Positions 47,458 to 56,815 of a DNA stretch of 64,000 bases are shown piece after piece; position 1 is the stretch's first letter; each line of letters begins with the position of its first letter. Both the position numbers and the translations under genes were made by a program. The DNA is taken from NCBI GenBank assembly GCA_029066805.1, contig JAIEFT010000044.1:1-64000 (forward strand), read 5' to 3'. The stretch comes from Clostridiales bacterium (GTDB lineage Bacteria > Bacillota > Clostridia > Christensenellales > Pumilibacteraceae). The notes beneath the pieces were generated by a model. The model was given only the letters and a program-made list of their open reading frames with translations. It did not search any database and had not been told where the DNA came from.

Positions 47458-49029
47458 ATGGACAACAAAAGCGAAAACAAGATCAATGAAATTGCCGAGC
47501 CGCCAAAAGAGCGCGACAAGTGCGACGCCGTGTCGGACGCAAAAGCCGCGCCCGCCGCTTGTGACGCGCCCAACAAAAATAAGTGCGACAAGAAGAGGCT
47601 GCCGCTTATCAAATCGGTAGCCATGAACGCTATGGTGTCGTACTGCTTGTACTCGCTTATAATTTTGATATTGTTTTTTGCCGTATTTTTTACGTGCATA
47701 TATTGGATTTACGGCGAGCTTACAGAGCAGGATACGGAACAAATAGAGCGGTCTGCCGCCGCGGGCTTCCCCAAGCGAATAGGCGATAACAGCATGGTAT
47801 TGCTGTACAAGCGCAGACTTGTAGAGGTAGCGCGAAACAACAAACCCGTTGCCATAGCCGTATTCGAGGCTGACGAAAACGGCGAGTATGATATTTGCGT
47901 GATTGTGGACGATATGGGCAACGGTATAAGTGACAACAGTGATTTTTTTGATAGCGTAATGGCGGACTTGGATTTTGCGGTTGTTTTCGATAACGGAAAG
48001 ATGGGCAAGGCGAACACGCCGTTCGGTACGTATTTATGCAAGGGCAGCAAGCACATCACGGAGGATTGCGGCACGACGTATCTTTTGGTGATGAAGCCTT
48101 ACGACGTATGGAATAATCAGACGGTTAAGATTATTTACGTTCTGATAGTATGTACTGCGATCGTGTTTATTTTGGCGTGTGCATTCGCGTTTTTTGCGTC
48201 GCGGCACGAGACCAAGCACTTAACCGACTTTTCCCAAAAAGCCAAGCGGCTTGCGGACGGCGACTACAACGTCGTGTTTTCGGGCTACGGCTATACCGAG
48301 TACGAAAACCTTGCATGCGCGCTTAACTCCGCCACGCAAAACATTCAAAAGGCGGAGAACCTTCAGCGCGACATAATAGCCAATGTGTCGCACGATATAA
48401 GAACGCCGCTTACCATGATTCGCGCATATGCGGAAATGCTGCGCGACATGCCGATGGGCGATGACAAACGACAAAAAACAGCTAACGTTATTATCACCGA
48501 GGCGGACAGGCTTACTTCGCTTGTGAGCGACGTGCTCAATTATTCCAAGCTGGAGTCGGGCGTTATCGATTATAAGCTCGAGCCTTGCGACCTTGCTTTT
48601 GTCGCGTCCGCCGTGCTGGACAGGTTTGACATCGTGCGCGAACGCGACGATATTAAGCTGTTGCATGATATTGACGACGGCGCGGTCGTTTTGTGCGACA
48701 AACAGAAAATAGAGCAGGTTTTTTACAACCTGATCGGCAACGCCGTCAATTACTGCGGCGACGACAAAACCGTAATACTGCGCGTAAAGCGTCGGGACGG
48801 CGTTGTCCGCGTGGAGGTGACCGACCACGGCAGCGGCATTGACGAAAAAGATATCGATTCGGTTTGGGACAGGTATTACCGCTCGCCGCATTCCACCCGC
48901 ACGGTCGTGGGCACGGGACTCGGACTTTCTATCTGCAAGAGCGTGCTAACCGCACACGAAGCCAAGTTCGGAGTTGTGTCTGAAATAGGTAAGGGCAGCA
49001 CGTTCTGGTTTGAATTAAAGCAGAATTAA
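47458..49029 (+). CDS. HAMP-containing sensor histidine kinase
   Basis: Two TM, HisKA IIANVSHDIRTPLTMIRAYAEMLRD, HATPase DHGSGIDEKDIDSVWDRYYR, GTGLGLSICK. Confidence 0.93.
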   Translation: MDNKSENKINEIAEPPKERDKCDAVSDAKAAPAACDAPNKNKCDKKRLPLIKSVAMNAMVSYCLYSLIILILFFAVFFTCIYWIYGELTEQDTEQIERSAAAGFPKRIGDNSMVLLYKRRLVEVARNNKPVAIAVFEADENGEYDICVIVDDMGNGISDNSDFFDSVMADLDFAVVFDNGKMGKANTPFGTYLCKGSKHITEDCGTTYLLVMKPYDVWNNQTVKIIYVLIVCTAIVFILACAFAFFASRHETKHLTDFSQKAKRLADGDYNVVFSGYGYTEYENLACALNSATQNIQKAENLQRDIIANVSHDIRTPLTMIRAYAEMLRDMPMGDDKRQKTANVIITEADRLTSLVSDVLNYSKLESGVIDYKLEPCDLAFVASAVLDRFDIVRERDDIKLLHDIDDGAVVLCDKQKIEQVFYNLIGNAVNYCGDDKTVILRVKRRDGVVRVEVTDHGSGIDEKDIDSVWDRYYRSPHSTRTVVGTGLGLSICKSVLTAHEAKFGVVSEIGKGSTFWFELKQN

Positions 49030-49125
49030 GAATCAAGAATGCGGAATTTAGGTTGACAAAAGTATATAACTGTGTTACAATTAAGTTCATTCAAAAATAA
49101 ATACGGAGTTTAACATTCGTCCATT

Positions 49126-50385
49126 ATGGACCCATCTCAAATAGGAATATTAGTAGTATTAATCGTTTTGGTTTTTTTGTCGGCGTTCTTTTCTGCGGCG
49201 GAAACGGCGTTCACCAGCGTAAATCGCGTTAGGCTTCACACACTGGAAAGCGACGGAGTTAAGTGGGCAAAGCGCGTCGGCAAAATGATAGACGCTTACG
49301 ATAAGTTGATTACGACTATACTTATCGGTAACAATATCGTAAATATTGTTGCGTCATCGCTTGCTACGATATTGTTTGTGGGACTTATCAAGGACAGCTC
49401 CACCGCAATAACAACTTCCACGGTGGCAATGACGCTTGCCGTACTGATATTCGGCGAAATTACGCCAAAGACGATTGCAAAGGAACACCCCGAAGGCTTT
49501 GTACGCGCATTCGGCGGTATTCTTTGGACGCTTGAGATTTTGTTCTTTCCGCTCACCTTTGTTTTTTCGCAGTGGAAAAAACTGCTGCTAAAGGTGTTTA
49601 AGTTCAAAAAGACTCCCGGCATAACCGAGGACGAGCTTTTGACATACGTGGAAACGGCGCACAGCGAGGGCGGTATCGACGAGCACGAGTCCGAGCTTAT
49701 CCGCTCGGCTATCGAGTTTGAGGACTTGGATATAGGCGACATAATGACTCACCGCGTAAACGTGGTCGCCGTGAGCGACGACGAGAGCATGGACGATGTC
49801 GCAAAAAAGTTCCGCGAAAACAGTTATTCGCGCATGCCGGTGTACAGCGGCACTATTGATACGATTATAGGCATAGTGCACGAAAAGGACTTCCTTATTG
49901 CCTCGCTCGACGGCGCAACCGATTTTAAGGCGTGTATACAGAACACAGTATGCCTGTCCGAAAACATGAAGATTTCCGCGGCGCTACGCATGATGCAAAA
50001 GGGCAAGATCCACATGGCAGTGGTTGTGGATGAGTACGGCGGCACGAGCGGCATAGTCACTATGGAGGACATCCTGGAAGAGCTTGTCGGCGAAATCTAC
50101 GACGAGCACGACGAGGTGGAGGAGTTTATCAAAAAGACGGGCGACAATACGTACGTGGTTAACGGCAACGCGCCGCTACTTGACGTATTCGACTATATCG
50201 GCGTGGACGTCAGAGAGGATTTCGAGTCGGCGTCCGTCGGCGGCTGGGTCACCGAGCAAATGGAAAAAATTCCGATCGCGGGAGAGTGCTTCGACTACGA
50301 GAGCCTGCACATAACCGTAACGCGCTCCACGCAAAAGCGCGTGTCCGAAGTTAAAATATCCGTCACTCCCGAGGAAGAAGAATAA
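49126..50385 (+). CDS. Hemolysin/CorC family (DUF21, CBS pair, CorC_HlyC)
   Basis: SAFFSAAETAFTSVNRVRL; DIMTHRVNVVAV; VVDEYGGTSGIVTMEDILEELVGEIYDEHD. Confidence 0.93.
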   Translation: MDPSQIGILVVLIVLVFLSAFFSAAETAFTSVNRVRLHTLESDGVKWAKRVGKMIDAYDKLITTILIGNNIVNIVASSLATILFVGLIKDSSTAITTSTVAMTLAVLIFGEITPKTIAKEHPEGFVRAFGGILWTLEILFFPLTFVFSQWKKLLLKVFKFKKTPGITEDELLTYVETAHSEGGIDEHESELIRSAIEFEDLDIGDIMTHRVNVVAVSDDESMDDVAKKFRENSYSRMPVYSGTIDTIIGIVHEKDFLIASLDGATDFKACIQNTVCLSENMKISAALRMMQKGKIHMAVVVDEYGGTSGIVTMEDILEELVGEIYDEHDEVEEFIKKTGDNTYVVNGNAPLLDVFDYIGVDVREDFESASVGGWVTEQMEKIPIAGECFDYESLHITVTRSTQKRVSEVKISVTPEEEE

Positions 50386-50401
50386 CAAAAAAACAGTAAA
50401 C

Positions 50402-50429
50402 AAAAAAATCCGCAGCGGCGGATTTTTTT
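50402..50429. terminator. Bidirectional terminator between convergent genes
   Basis: AAAAAAATCCGC-agcg-GCGGATTTTTTT. Confidence 0.88.
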
Positions 50430-50432
50430 GTT

Positions 50433-51080
50433 TTACAGATTGCGAATTATTTTAACTACCTCTGCGGGCGTAGCGGCAATATAGTCCGCGCCCGCTTCCG
50501 TAAGCTCCGCCATGTCGCCGTAGCCGTACAGCACGCCCATGGACTTGAGCCCGTTACTCTTTGCGCCCAGTATGTCGTGGTTACGGTCGCCGATCATTAA
50601 GGTTTTTGTTTTGTCGAAACCCGTATTTGAAATAGCATATTCTATTACTTGCGCCTTTTGCGCGCGACTTGTATCCATTGACGCGCCTGCGACAAATACG
50701 AAGTATTCGTTTAGTCCGAAATGCTCGGTTATTCTGCGGGAGAAGTGTTCGGGCTTGCTTGTGGCTACCGCCATGGTTTTGCCCATGTCTTTCAGTTGGT
50801 GCAGCATTTGTTTTACACCGTCGTACACGCGGTTTTCCTTCCAGCCGCGCTCGGAGAAGTATTCGCGGTAAAGAGTAACGGCGCGGCTAACTTGCGTCTC
50901 GTCGCCGTTGAAAATCTTTCCGAACGAATTAAAGATAGGCGGGCCTATAAAAAAGTTTAAATCGGCTTTGGTGTAGGAATTTACGCCCAAATTTTCGAGC
51001 GCGTACAGCGCGGCGTTTGCTATGCCCTCAAACGAGTCGGTCAGCGTTCCGTCCAAATCAAATAATATACTGTCGAACAT
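50433..51080 (-). CDS. HAD family hydrolase (phosphoglycolate phosphatase-like)
   Basis: SILFDLDGTLTDSFEGI; VATSKPEHFS; MIGDRNHDILGAK. Confidence 0.9.
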   Translation of the reverse strand: MFDSILFDLDGTLTDSFEGIANAALYALENLGVNSYTKADLNFFIGPPIFNSFGKIFNGDETQVSRAVTLYREYFSERGWKENRVYDGVKQMLHQLKDMGKTMAVATSKPEHFSRRITEHFGLNEYFVFVAGASMDTSRAQKAQVIEYAISNTGFDKTKTLMIGDRNHDILGAKSNGLKSMGVLYGYGDMAELTEAGADYIAATPAEVVKIIRNL

Positions 51081-51082
51081 AT

Positions 51083-51811
51083 CTAATCCTTTTTATTCGG
51101 TTTAATCAAATTGTTGCGCTCCGGGTGGGTGAGCGCCGAGTGCGCACGCTCGAAAGCGTCGGGCGTGACGCGGCACATATCGGCTATAAGCGACTTCATG
51201 GTTTCGCGTTCGGTGTTGCCGTTGGCGGGACATGGGTTGTGTACTACATGTATGTCGTTTTCTCGCACAAACGCCGCCGTCTCTTTTTCGCGCACGTACA
51301 GAAGCGGGCGAATGAGCTTTATTCCCGAGCGGTCGAGATACGACTTGGGCTGTAAAGTGCTAAGCCGTCCCTCGTACAGCATGCTCAATAGAAATGTCTC
51401 CACCATGTCGTCTGCGTTGTGCCCGAGCGCGAGCACGTTGTAGCCGAGTTCGTTCAGCTTGTTGTCCAGCGCTCCGCGCCGCATTTTTGCGCACAGAGAA
51501 CACGGATTTTTCTCCTTGCGCTCCTCGAAGACTATGGGCGCGATCTGCGTCTCCACGATGTGCAGCGGAACGTTCAGCTGTTCGCACACGGGCACGAGCG
51601 TGGAGAAGTCGCAGCCCGCGCCCGCGTCGATAACCACCGCGCACAGCTCGAACGGGTTAGGGCAAAACCTTTTGTAGCCGCTTAGAGCATACAAAAGCGC
51701 GAGCGAATCTTTGCCGCCCGAAAGCCCCACCGCTATTCGGTCGCCCGACTCTATCAATCCGAAGTCGGCGTCGCACTTGCGTGTTAAAGATAGTAGCTTT
51801 TGCAGTTTCAT
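51083..51811 (-). CDS. TtcA-like tRNA thiolation ATPase
   Basis: IAVGLSGGKDSLALLYAL; CSLCAKMRRGALDNKLNELG; LGHNADDMVETFLL. Confidence 0.85.
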   Translation of the reverse strand: MKLQKLLSLTRKCDADFGLIESGDRIAVGLSGGKDSLALLYALSGYKRFCPNPFELCAVVIDAGAGCDFSTLVPVCEQLNVPLHIVETQIAPIVFEERKEKNPCSLCAKMRRGALDNKLNELGYNVLALGHNADDMVETFLLSMLYEGRLSTLQPKSYLDRSGIKLIRPLLYVREKETAAFVRENDIHVVHNPCPANGNTERETMKSLIADMCRVTPDAFERAHSALTHPERNNLIKPNKKD

Positions 51812-51818
51812 TATAGAT

Positions 51819-51847
51819 ATTATAATTCAACTAAAAAAATATTGCAA
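51819..51847 (-). promoter_or_regulatory. Predicted leaderless promoter for TtcA-like gene
   Basis: Minus strand TTGCAA-N17-TATAAT, 7 nt, ATG. Confidence 0.6.
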
Positions 51848-51868
51848 TAAAATTAGCGTCCTAAATCC

Positions 51869-51936
51869 TTGACTTAAACGCCGTTTTAAGGTATAATTAA
51901 TCGGTATAATTATTATGCGGTGTATTCCGCATTTTT
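51869..51936 (+). promoter_or_regulatory. rpmH promoter and 5' hairpin
   Basis: TTGACT-N17-TATAAT (51892-51897); hairpin ATGCGG-tgtatt-CCGCAT then TTTT (51915-51936). Confidence 0.75.
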
Positions 51937-51946
51937 GGAGAACATC

Positions 51947-52096
51947 ATGAAAAGAACTTATCAACCGAAAAAACGTCAACAGCGCAAGGTTCACGGCTTC
52001 CGTCAGAGAATGAAAACACAGGGCGGCCGCCGCGTGCTTAAAAACCGTCGCAACAAGGGTCGTAAAAATCTTACGCCCGCGCCGCTCGGCAAATAA
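51947..52096 (+). CDS. rpmH: 50S ribosomal protein L34 (not in ORF track)
   Basis: [49 protein letters not shown]. Confidence 0.97.
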   Translation: MKRTYQPKKRQQRKVHGFRQRMKTQGGRRVLKNRRNKGRKNLTPAPLGK

Positions 52097-52432
52097 TTGC
52101 TAAGCAAAGCAAACAGACTGAATAAGCACGGCTCGTTCGCATACGTTTACCGCAAGGGCAAGCGTGTTTCCGAGCCCGACGTAGTTTTGATTTTTACCGC
52201 CGCCCCCGCGCATTCCGTTCGGGTGGGGTTTTCGGTATCAAACAAAGTGGGCAAGGCTGTTGTCCGCAACAAGGTCAAAAGGCGATTGCGTTCGGCTGTG
52301 CAGGCGCGTATTCCGTCCATGCGCGGCTGTCAGGCAATTGTGCTGGCTAAGCCCGGCGCGGCGGACAAGTCGTTTGAGACGCTGTCCTGCGAGCTTGAGC
52401 GGCTATTGTACAAAGCGGAGCTGCTGAAATGA
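52097..52432 (+). CDS. rnpA: Ribonuclease P protein component
   Basis: RLNKHGSFAYVYRKGKRV; GFSVSNKVGKAVVRNKVKRRLR; TTG start abutting rpmH stop. Confidence 0.94.
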   Translation: MLSKANRLNKHGSFAYVYRKGKRVSEPDVVLIFTAAPAHSVRVGFSVSNKVGKAVVRNKVKRRLRSAVQARIPSMRGCQAIVLAKPGAADKSFETLSCELERLLYKAELLK

Positions 52433-52713
52433 CCCAAAAAGTCAAGCGCGTCATTATTAGCATAGTCACGTTTAGGTGGTTATTTTTGGGGCTGGTGTAC
52501 TTTTACAAAAAGTGCATTTCGCCGCTGACGCCGGATGTGTGCATTTACACGCCCAGCTGTTCCACGTACATGGTGGAGGCGATCAAAAAGTTTGGCGTGA
52601 TACGCGGCATATTTTTGGGCACTAAACGTCTGCTTAGGTGTGTTCCTTGGAAAGCGGGAGGGTTCGATCCCGTTCCCGACAACCCCCACGGAGATATGAA
52701 ATGGCTGTTTTGA
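52429..52713 (+). CDS. yidD: Membrane protein insertion efficiency factor YidD
   Basis: YKKCISPLTPDVCIYTPSCSTYMVEAIKKFG...RLLRCVPWKAGGFDPVP. Confidence 0.94.
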   Translation: MTQKVKRVIISIVTFRWLFLGLVYFYKKCISPLTPDVCIYTPSCSTYMVEAIKKFGVIRGIFLGTKRLLRCVPWKAGGFDPVPDNPHGDMKWLF

Positions 52714-54176
52714 ATTCCGTATTTGCATTTTTGGGCGCAGTGCCGACATCTATTACGCCGTCGGTAGCCGCGCCCGGGAGTATGTGGCACTTGCTCATAC
52801 TGAATGTGTTCGCGTTTGTCGCAGACTACGGTTGGCGCATTGTCGTGTTCACTTTGCTGTTAAAGCTGGTGCTTTCGCCGCTCGATTTTTATCAGCGGTA
52901 CAAAATGCACAAAAACCAAAAAATAACCGAGCGCCTCAAGCCGACTATGGAGAAGATCCAAAAACAGTACGGCGGCGATAAACAGGCGTTCTCGCAAAAA
53001 CAAATGGAGCTTAACCGCAAAGAGGGTTACAGCTATTTTTCGTCGTGTCTGCCTATGATAGTCACCATGGTCGTGTTCATTACGCTGTGGATCTCCATGC
53101 AGACTATTGCGGAGTACATGACTTTTAAAGAATACACTACCATGTACGACGAGTACCGCTATGTTCGCTGTCAGATATACGACCCCGACGAGGCGCACGA
53201 GGATTTGACCGAAGCGCAATGCGCGCAGTATGACGCCATCGCCGTGCGCGTCGGTCAGGACGTCGTTTACCAAATGTACTACTACGGACTGGACGAAGGC
53301 TACACGCAAAAGCTGCTCGATAACGCCGAGTACAAAGCTGTAATTCCCAAAGGCTTCACGGTAATGCGCGAGGGGACAAGCAGTGTAAGCAAGGTTCAAA
53401 AGTCATTCCTTTGGATCAAAAACATATGGGCGCCCGACGTGCCTTGGGGCGATCGTGCCATACTCGATTGGGACACGTTCTACAAAAGCGTAGACGATTA
53501 CAAGGACGCGGATACGAGCAAAGTCCCGACCGGCGAGCACACCAAAGCGTTCAACGCCAAAATGTACAACGAGGTTATGGGCAAGCTGTTAAACGACAAG
53601 ACTGCAAGCCGCACCAACGGTTATTTGATTTTGCCCATACTTGTAGTATTGCTGTCGCTCGGCTCGCAAATCCTGACTATGGTGCAGCAAAAGCGCGCCG
53701 GACAGGTCAACGCGCAGGGCGGAACTGCCACGACCATGAAGGTTATGATGGTTATTATGCCGATAATGATGGCTGTGTTCGCATTGCAATACGCGTCGAT
53801 TTTCGCACTGTACATGGTAATGAACAGCGCAACAACTCTGTTCTTTAACGCGCTGTTCAGCGGCATTATCAAACTGATGGACAACCGTAAGCGCAACCGT
53901 AAATACGGCATAGTCTCTGGCAGTACCAGAAGCGCCGCAAAAAGCTCGCCTATTATCCATTACGTAAAAGGCGCAAATCCTAATGCTGGCGCAAAAGAAA
54001 GTGCGCTCGACACGATTGCCGACGCTACGTCTGTCGGTGACGCGGGTGACGGAGGGAACGGCAAAAAGAGTAAAAAAGCCAAAGCCTCAAGGGCTGCGGT
54101 CGTTCAGCGCGGCGGCAGACCCGACCCCAACGATCTTATGGGCGTCGATATGTCAAAGAATAACAGAAAAAAATAA
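52701..54176 (+). CDS. yidC: Membrane protein insertase YidC
   Basis: WRIVVFTLLLKLVLSPLDFYQRYKMHKNQKITERLKPTMEKIQKQYGGDKQAFSQKQMELNRKEG; start within yidD end. Confidence 0.92.
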   Translation: MAVLNSVFAFLGAVPTSITPSVAAPGSMWHLLILNVFAFVADYGWRIVVFTLLLKLVLSPLDFYQRYKMHKNQKITERLKPTMEKIQKQYGGDKQAFSQKQMELNRKEGYSYFSSCLPMIVTMVVFITLWISMQTIAEYMTFKEYTTMYDEYRYVRCQIYDPDEAHEDLTEAQCAQYDAIAVRVGQDVVYQMYYYGLDEGYTQKLLDNAEYKAVIPKGFTVMREGTSSVSKVQKSFLWIKNIWAPDVPWGDRAILDWDTFYKSVDDYKDADTSKVPTGEHTKAFNAKMYNEVMGKLLNDKTASRTNGYLILPILVVLLSLGSQILTMVQQKRAGQVNAQGGTATTMKVMMVIMPIMMAVFALQYASIFALYMVMNSATTLFFNALFSGIIKLMDNRKRNRKYGIVSGSTRSAAKSSPIIHYVKGANPNAGAKESALDTIADATSVGDAGDGGNGKKSKKAKASRAAVVQRGGRPDPNDLMGVDMSKNNRKK

Positions 54177-54207
54177 TTTGCCTCAGAGCAAAAGGTAGGT
54201 ATATAAA

Positions 54208-55077
54208 GTGGCTAACGAATTTACCGCAAAAAAAGTGGACGACGCCATCAAGCTAGGTCTTGCCCAGCTTGGCGCGAGCCTTGATGAAGTTAAAGTAGAA
54301 GTACTAGATCAGGGCGGACTGTTCCGCAAGGCAAAGGTTCGCCTTACTTTAGAGCGCGAGGAAGAACCCAAAAAGGAAGAGATCGCGCCCGAGAAAATAC
54401 AGAAAAAGCCCGAGCCGCCGACCGAGAAAAAGCCCGAGCCCAAGCATACGGAAAAACAAAAGTCTGCGGAGAAGGTAGAACCCAAGCCCGAAAAAAAGCC
54501 GACTGAAAAGGTTGAGCACAGCGCCGAAAAAAAGACTGAAAGCAAAAAGGCGCATAGTGCAGACAAGGTTAAAAACGCGGAAGCGGGCGAAGTCGCCGAG
54601 TCGCACCCTGCAAAGACATCCGAGGAGACCAAGCAGGCAATCGCGCGCGCGACGGAATTTATTGCCGAGCTTGTTAAAAAAATGGGCTTTACCGAAGCTA
54701 CTGTCGAGGCGCAGGAAAACGGCGACGTAGCGATTACCGCGCCCGACGGCGACGATTCGCTCATTATAGGCAGACACGGCGAAACGCTTTCCGCTATATC
54801 GTTCCTTGCCGAAACATTGGGGCGTGCGGAAAAACAGCATGTTAATATAGTTGCCGACTGCAACGGTTATCGCGGACGTCGCGCCGCGTCGCTCACCGCC
54901 ATGGCAAAACGCCGCGCGGGAGAGGCTGTTGCCAAACACCGCAAAATCAAGCTCGAGCCTATGGAGCGCGTGGATCGCCGCACCATTCACAATGCACTCG
55001 GCGACGACGACAGAGTTACCACCGCGTCCGAGGGCAAAGAGCCGTACAGATATATTGTAATTATACCTAAGAAATAA
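54208..55077 (+). CDS. jag: Jag/KhpB-like R3H and KH domain protein
   Basis: LGASLDEVKVEVLDQGGLF; IIGRHGETLSAISFLAE; R3H RRTIHNALGDDDRVTTASEGKEPYR. Confidence 0.92.
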   Translation: MANEFTAKKVDDAIKLGLAQLGASLDEVKVEVLDQGGLFRKAKVRLTLEREEEPKKEEIAPEKIQKKPEPPTEKKPEPKHTEKQKSAEKVEPKPEKKPTEKVEHSAEKKTESKKAHSADKVKNAEAGEVAESHPAKTSEETKQAIARATEFIAELVKKMGFTEATVEAQENGDVAITAPDGDDSLIIGRHGETLSAISFLAETLGRAEKQHVNIVADCNGYRGRRAASLTAMAKRRAGEAVAKHRKIKLEPMERVDRRTIHNALGDDDRVTTASEGKEPYRYIVIIPKK

Positions 55078-55192
55078 TTTAATGCAGAAGAATGCAGAAT
55101 GAAGAATTAGGGATAGGATGATTTAATAAGGGCGGCGTTGCCGCAGTCTATAACTATTCACTATTATTTATTCACTAAAATATCGGGTATTT

Positions 55193-55768
55193 ATGAAGTT
55201 CAGAAAAGGCATTTACATAATATTCTTTTTTGTCGGGCTGACGCTGTTTGCGTTCAGCCTTATGCCGTTTTTCAGGGAGTTTCATGACGATACGTTTTGG
55301 ATAATGACTCTTGTAAGCGTTGCGCTTATGATATTCTGCCTTGTTGCGCTTTTTTACAAGCCGAGGGAGAAGGTCAAGCTCAACTCCAAATACGAGCGAA
55401 AGCAATTGCTTTTGACGCCGCCGGAGTACAACTTTCTTTTGGTTCTGCGCCAAGTCAAGCCCGAAAAGTACGAGGTTGTACCGCAGGTCGCGCTAAACAG
55501 CGTTATCGAAAAAAAGACAAACACGTCCTACCGCAGCGAGCTGTTCCGCGTGTGCGATTATTGCTTTGTGGACAAGGATACATTCGAGCCGTTGCTGCTG
55601 GTCGAGCTTAACGACAGATCGCACCTGCGCGCAGACAGGCAGGACCGTGACGCCAAGGTCGCCGCAATTTGCGCGGCGGCAAAAATCCCGCTTGTTACGT
55701 TCTGGCAGGACGGGGATTTGAGCTACCCGACCGTGCGCAAGACGGTGCTCAAGGCGATACTTAAATAG
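55193..55768 (+). CDS. DUF2726 family protein
   Basis: Two N-terminal TM; LLVELNDRSHLRADRQDRDAKVAAICAAAKIPLVTF. Confidence 0.8.
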   Translation: MKFRKGIYIIFFFVGLTLFAFSLMPFFREFHDDTFWIMTLVSVALMIFCLVALFYKPREKVKLNSKYERKQLLLTPPEYNFLLVLRQVKPEKYEVVPQVALNSVIEKKTNTSYRSELFRVCDYCFVDKDTFEPLLLVELNDRSHLRADRQDRDAKVAAICAAAKIPLVTFWQDGDLSYPTVRKTVLKAILK

Positions 55769-55929
55769 AAGAACCTCTGCACAAGTTCGTGCGCGGTATT
55801 GCTATAAATTTTCGTGCTACGTGCGTCTATATGTTGTGGACGTAGCGCTGCTACGACCGACAACATATATCCTTCGTATCACACAAATTTCCGACGCAAC
55901 TTTCACGCGTCACTTATGCAGAGGTTCTT
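55769..55929 (+). repeat. Large imperfect palindrome filling the whole intergenic gap
   Basis: Outer 13-bp AAGAACCTCTGCA/TGCAGAGGTTCTT plus inner TATATGTTGT/ACAACATATA and CGTAGC/GCTACG stems. Confidence 0.85.
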
Positions 55930-56769
55930 ATGAAATGCTATGATTGTCCGCGCGCGTGCGGCGCTGACCGCGAGGGTGGAAAAACAGGCGTATGCGGCGG
56001 CGGAAAAAATGCTCGCGTCGCAAAAATAATAGAAAACTTTTCGTATGAAGAGCCGTGCTTAGGAAAAGAAGTGACCGCCGTGTTTTTCGGTGGGTGCGCG
56101 CTCGGCTGCTCGTACTGCCAAAATTACAAAATCAGTCGCGGCAGCATAGGCGAGCAGTACGACGACTCTGCGCTTGCACAGCTGTTTGACGGTGCGAAAA
56201 ACGCGATTGATTTGATCACGCCGTCGCACTATCTTTATGCGATAGAGCGTGCGGTGCATTTGTGTAAGCATGAACACGTGTTCATATATAACACGTCTGG
56301 CTACGAAACGCTTAGCGCGGTGGATAGAGCAAGCGCGTTTACCGACGTTTTTCTTGCCGACTTTAAGTATGCGGACAGCAAGGCTGCCGTACGCTTCTCC
56401 CGCGCGCCCGATTACTGCGACGTTGCTACTGCGGCTATACAAAGAATGCGGGCGAATATAAAAGACGTTTGGACGGAAACGAACGGAGAGCGCATGCTCA
56501 GGCGCGGGCTTATTGTGCGGCATTTGGTGCTGCCCGGGCATGTCGAAAATTCGATTGCCGCGCTCGATATTATTAAGGAGCGTTTGGGCACGGACACAGT
56601 TATTTCGCTTATGAGCCAGTTCACGCCAAACGGCGTGGGCGAGCCGAATGAGCGCTTGCGCAAGATAGAGTACAAGCTTGTTGTGGAGCATGCGCAAAAA
56701 CTCGGATTTAATAGCGGATATATACAAGAGTTTTCTTCGGCGGACGGGAAGTACACGCCCGATTTTTAG
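55930..56769 (+). CDS. Radical SAM protein (AmrS/PflA-like)
   Basis: CYDCPRACGADREGGKTGVCGGG; GGCALGCSYCQNYKIS. Confidence 0.85.
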   Translation: MKCYDCPRACGADREGGKTGVCGGGKNARVAKIIENFSYEEPCLGKEVTAVFFGGCALGCSYCQNYKISRGSIGEQYDDSALAQLFDGAKNAIDLITPSHYLYAIERAVHLCKHEHVFIYNTSGYETLSAVDRASAFTDVFLADFKYADSKAAVRFSRAPDYCDVATAAIQRMRANIKDVWTETNGERMLRRGLIVRHLVLPGHVENSIAALDIIKERLGTDTVISLMSQFTPNGVGEPNERLRKIEYKLVVEHAQKLGFNSGYIQEFSSADGKYTPDF

Positions 56770-56815
56770 TGAATAGATAATAGTGAATAGTGAATAATGA
56801 CGGACTGCGCTTTGC
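56768..56815. repeat. GTGAATA heptamer repeat
   Basis: agtgaatagataatagtgaatagtgaataatgacggactgcg. Confidence 0.65.
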
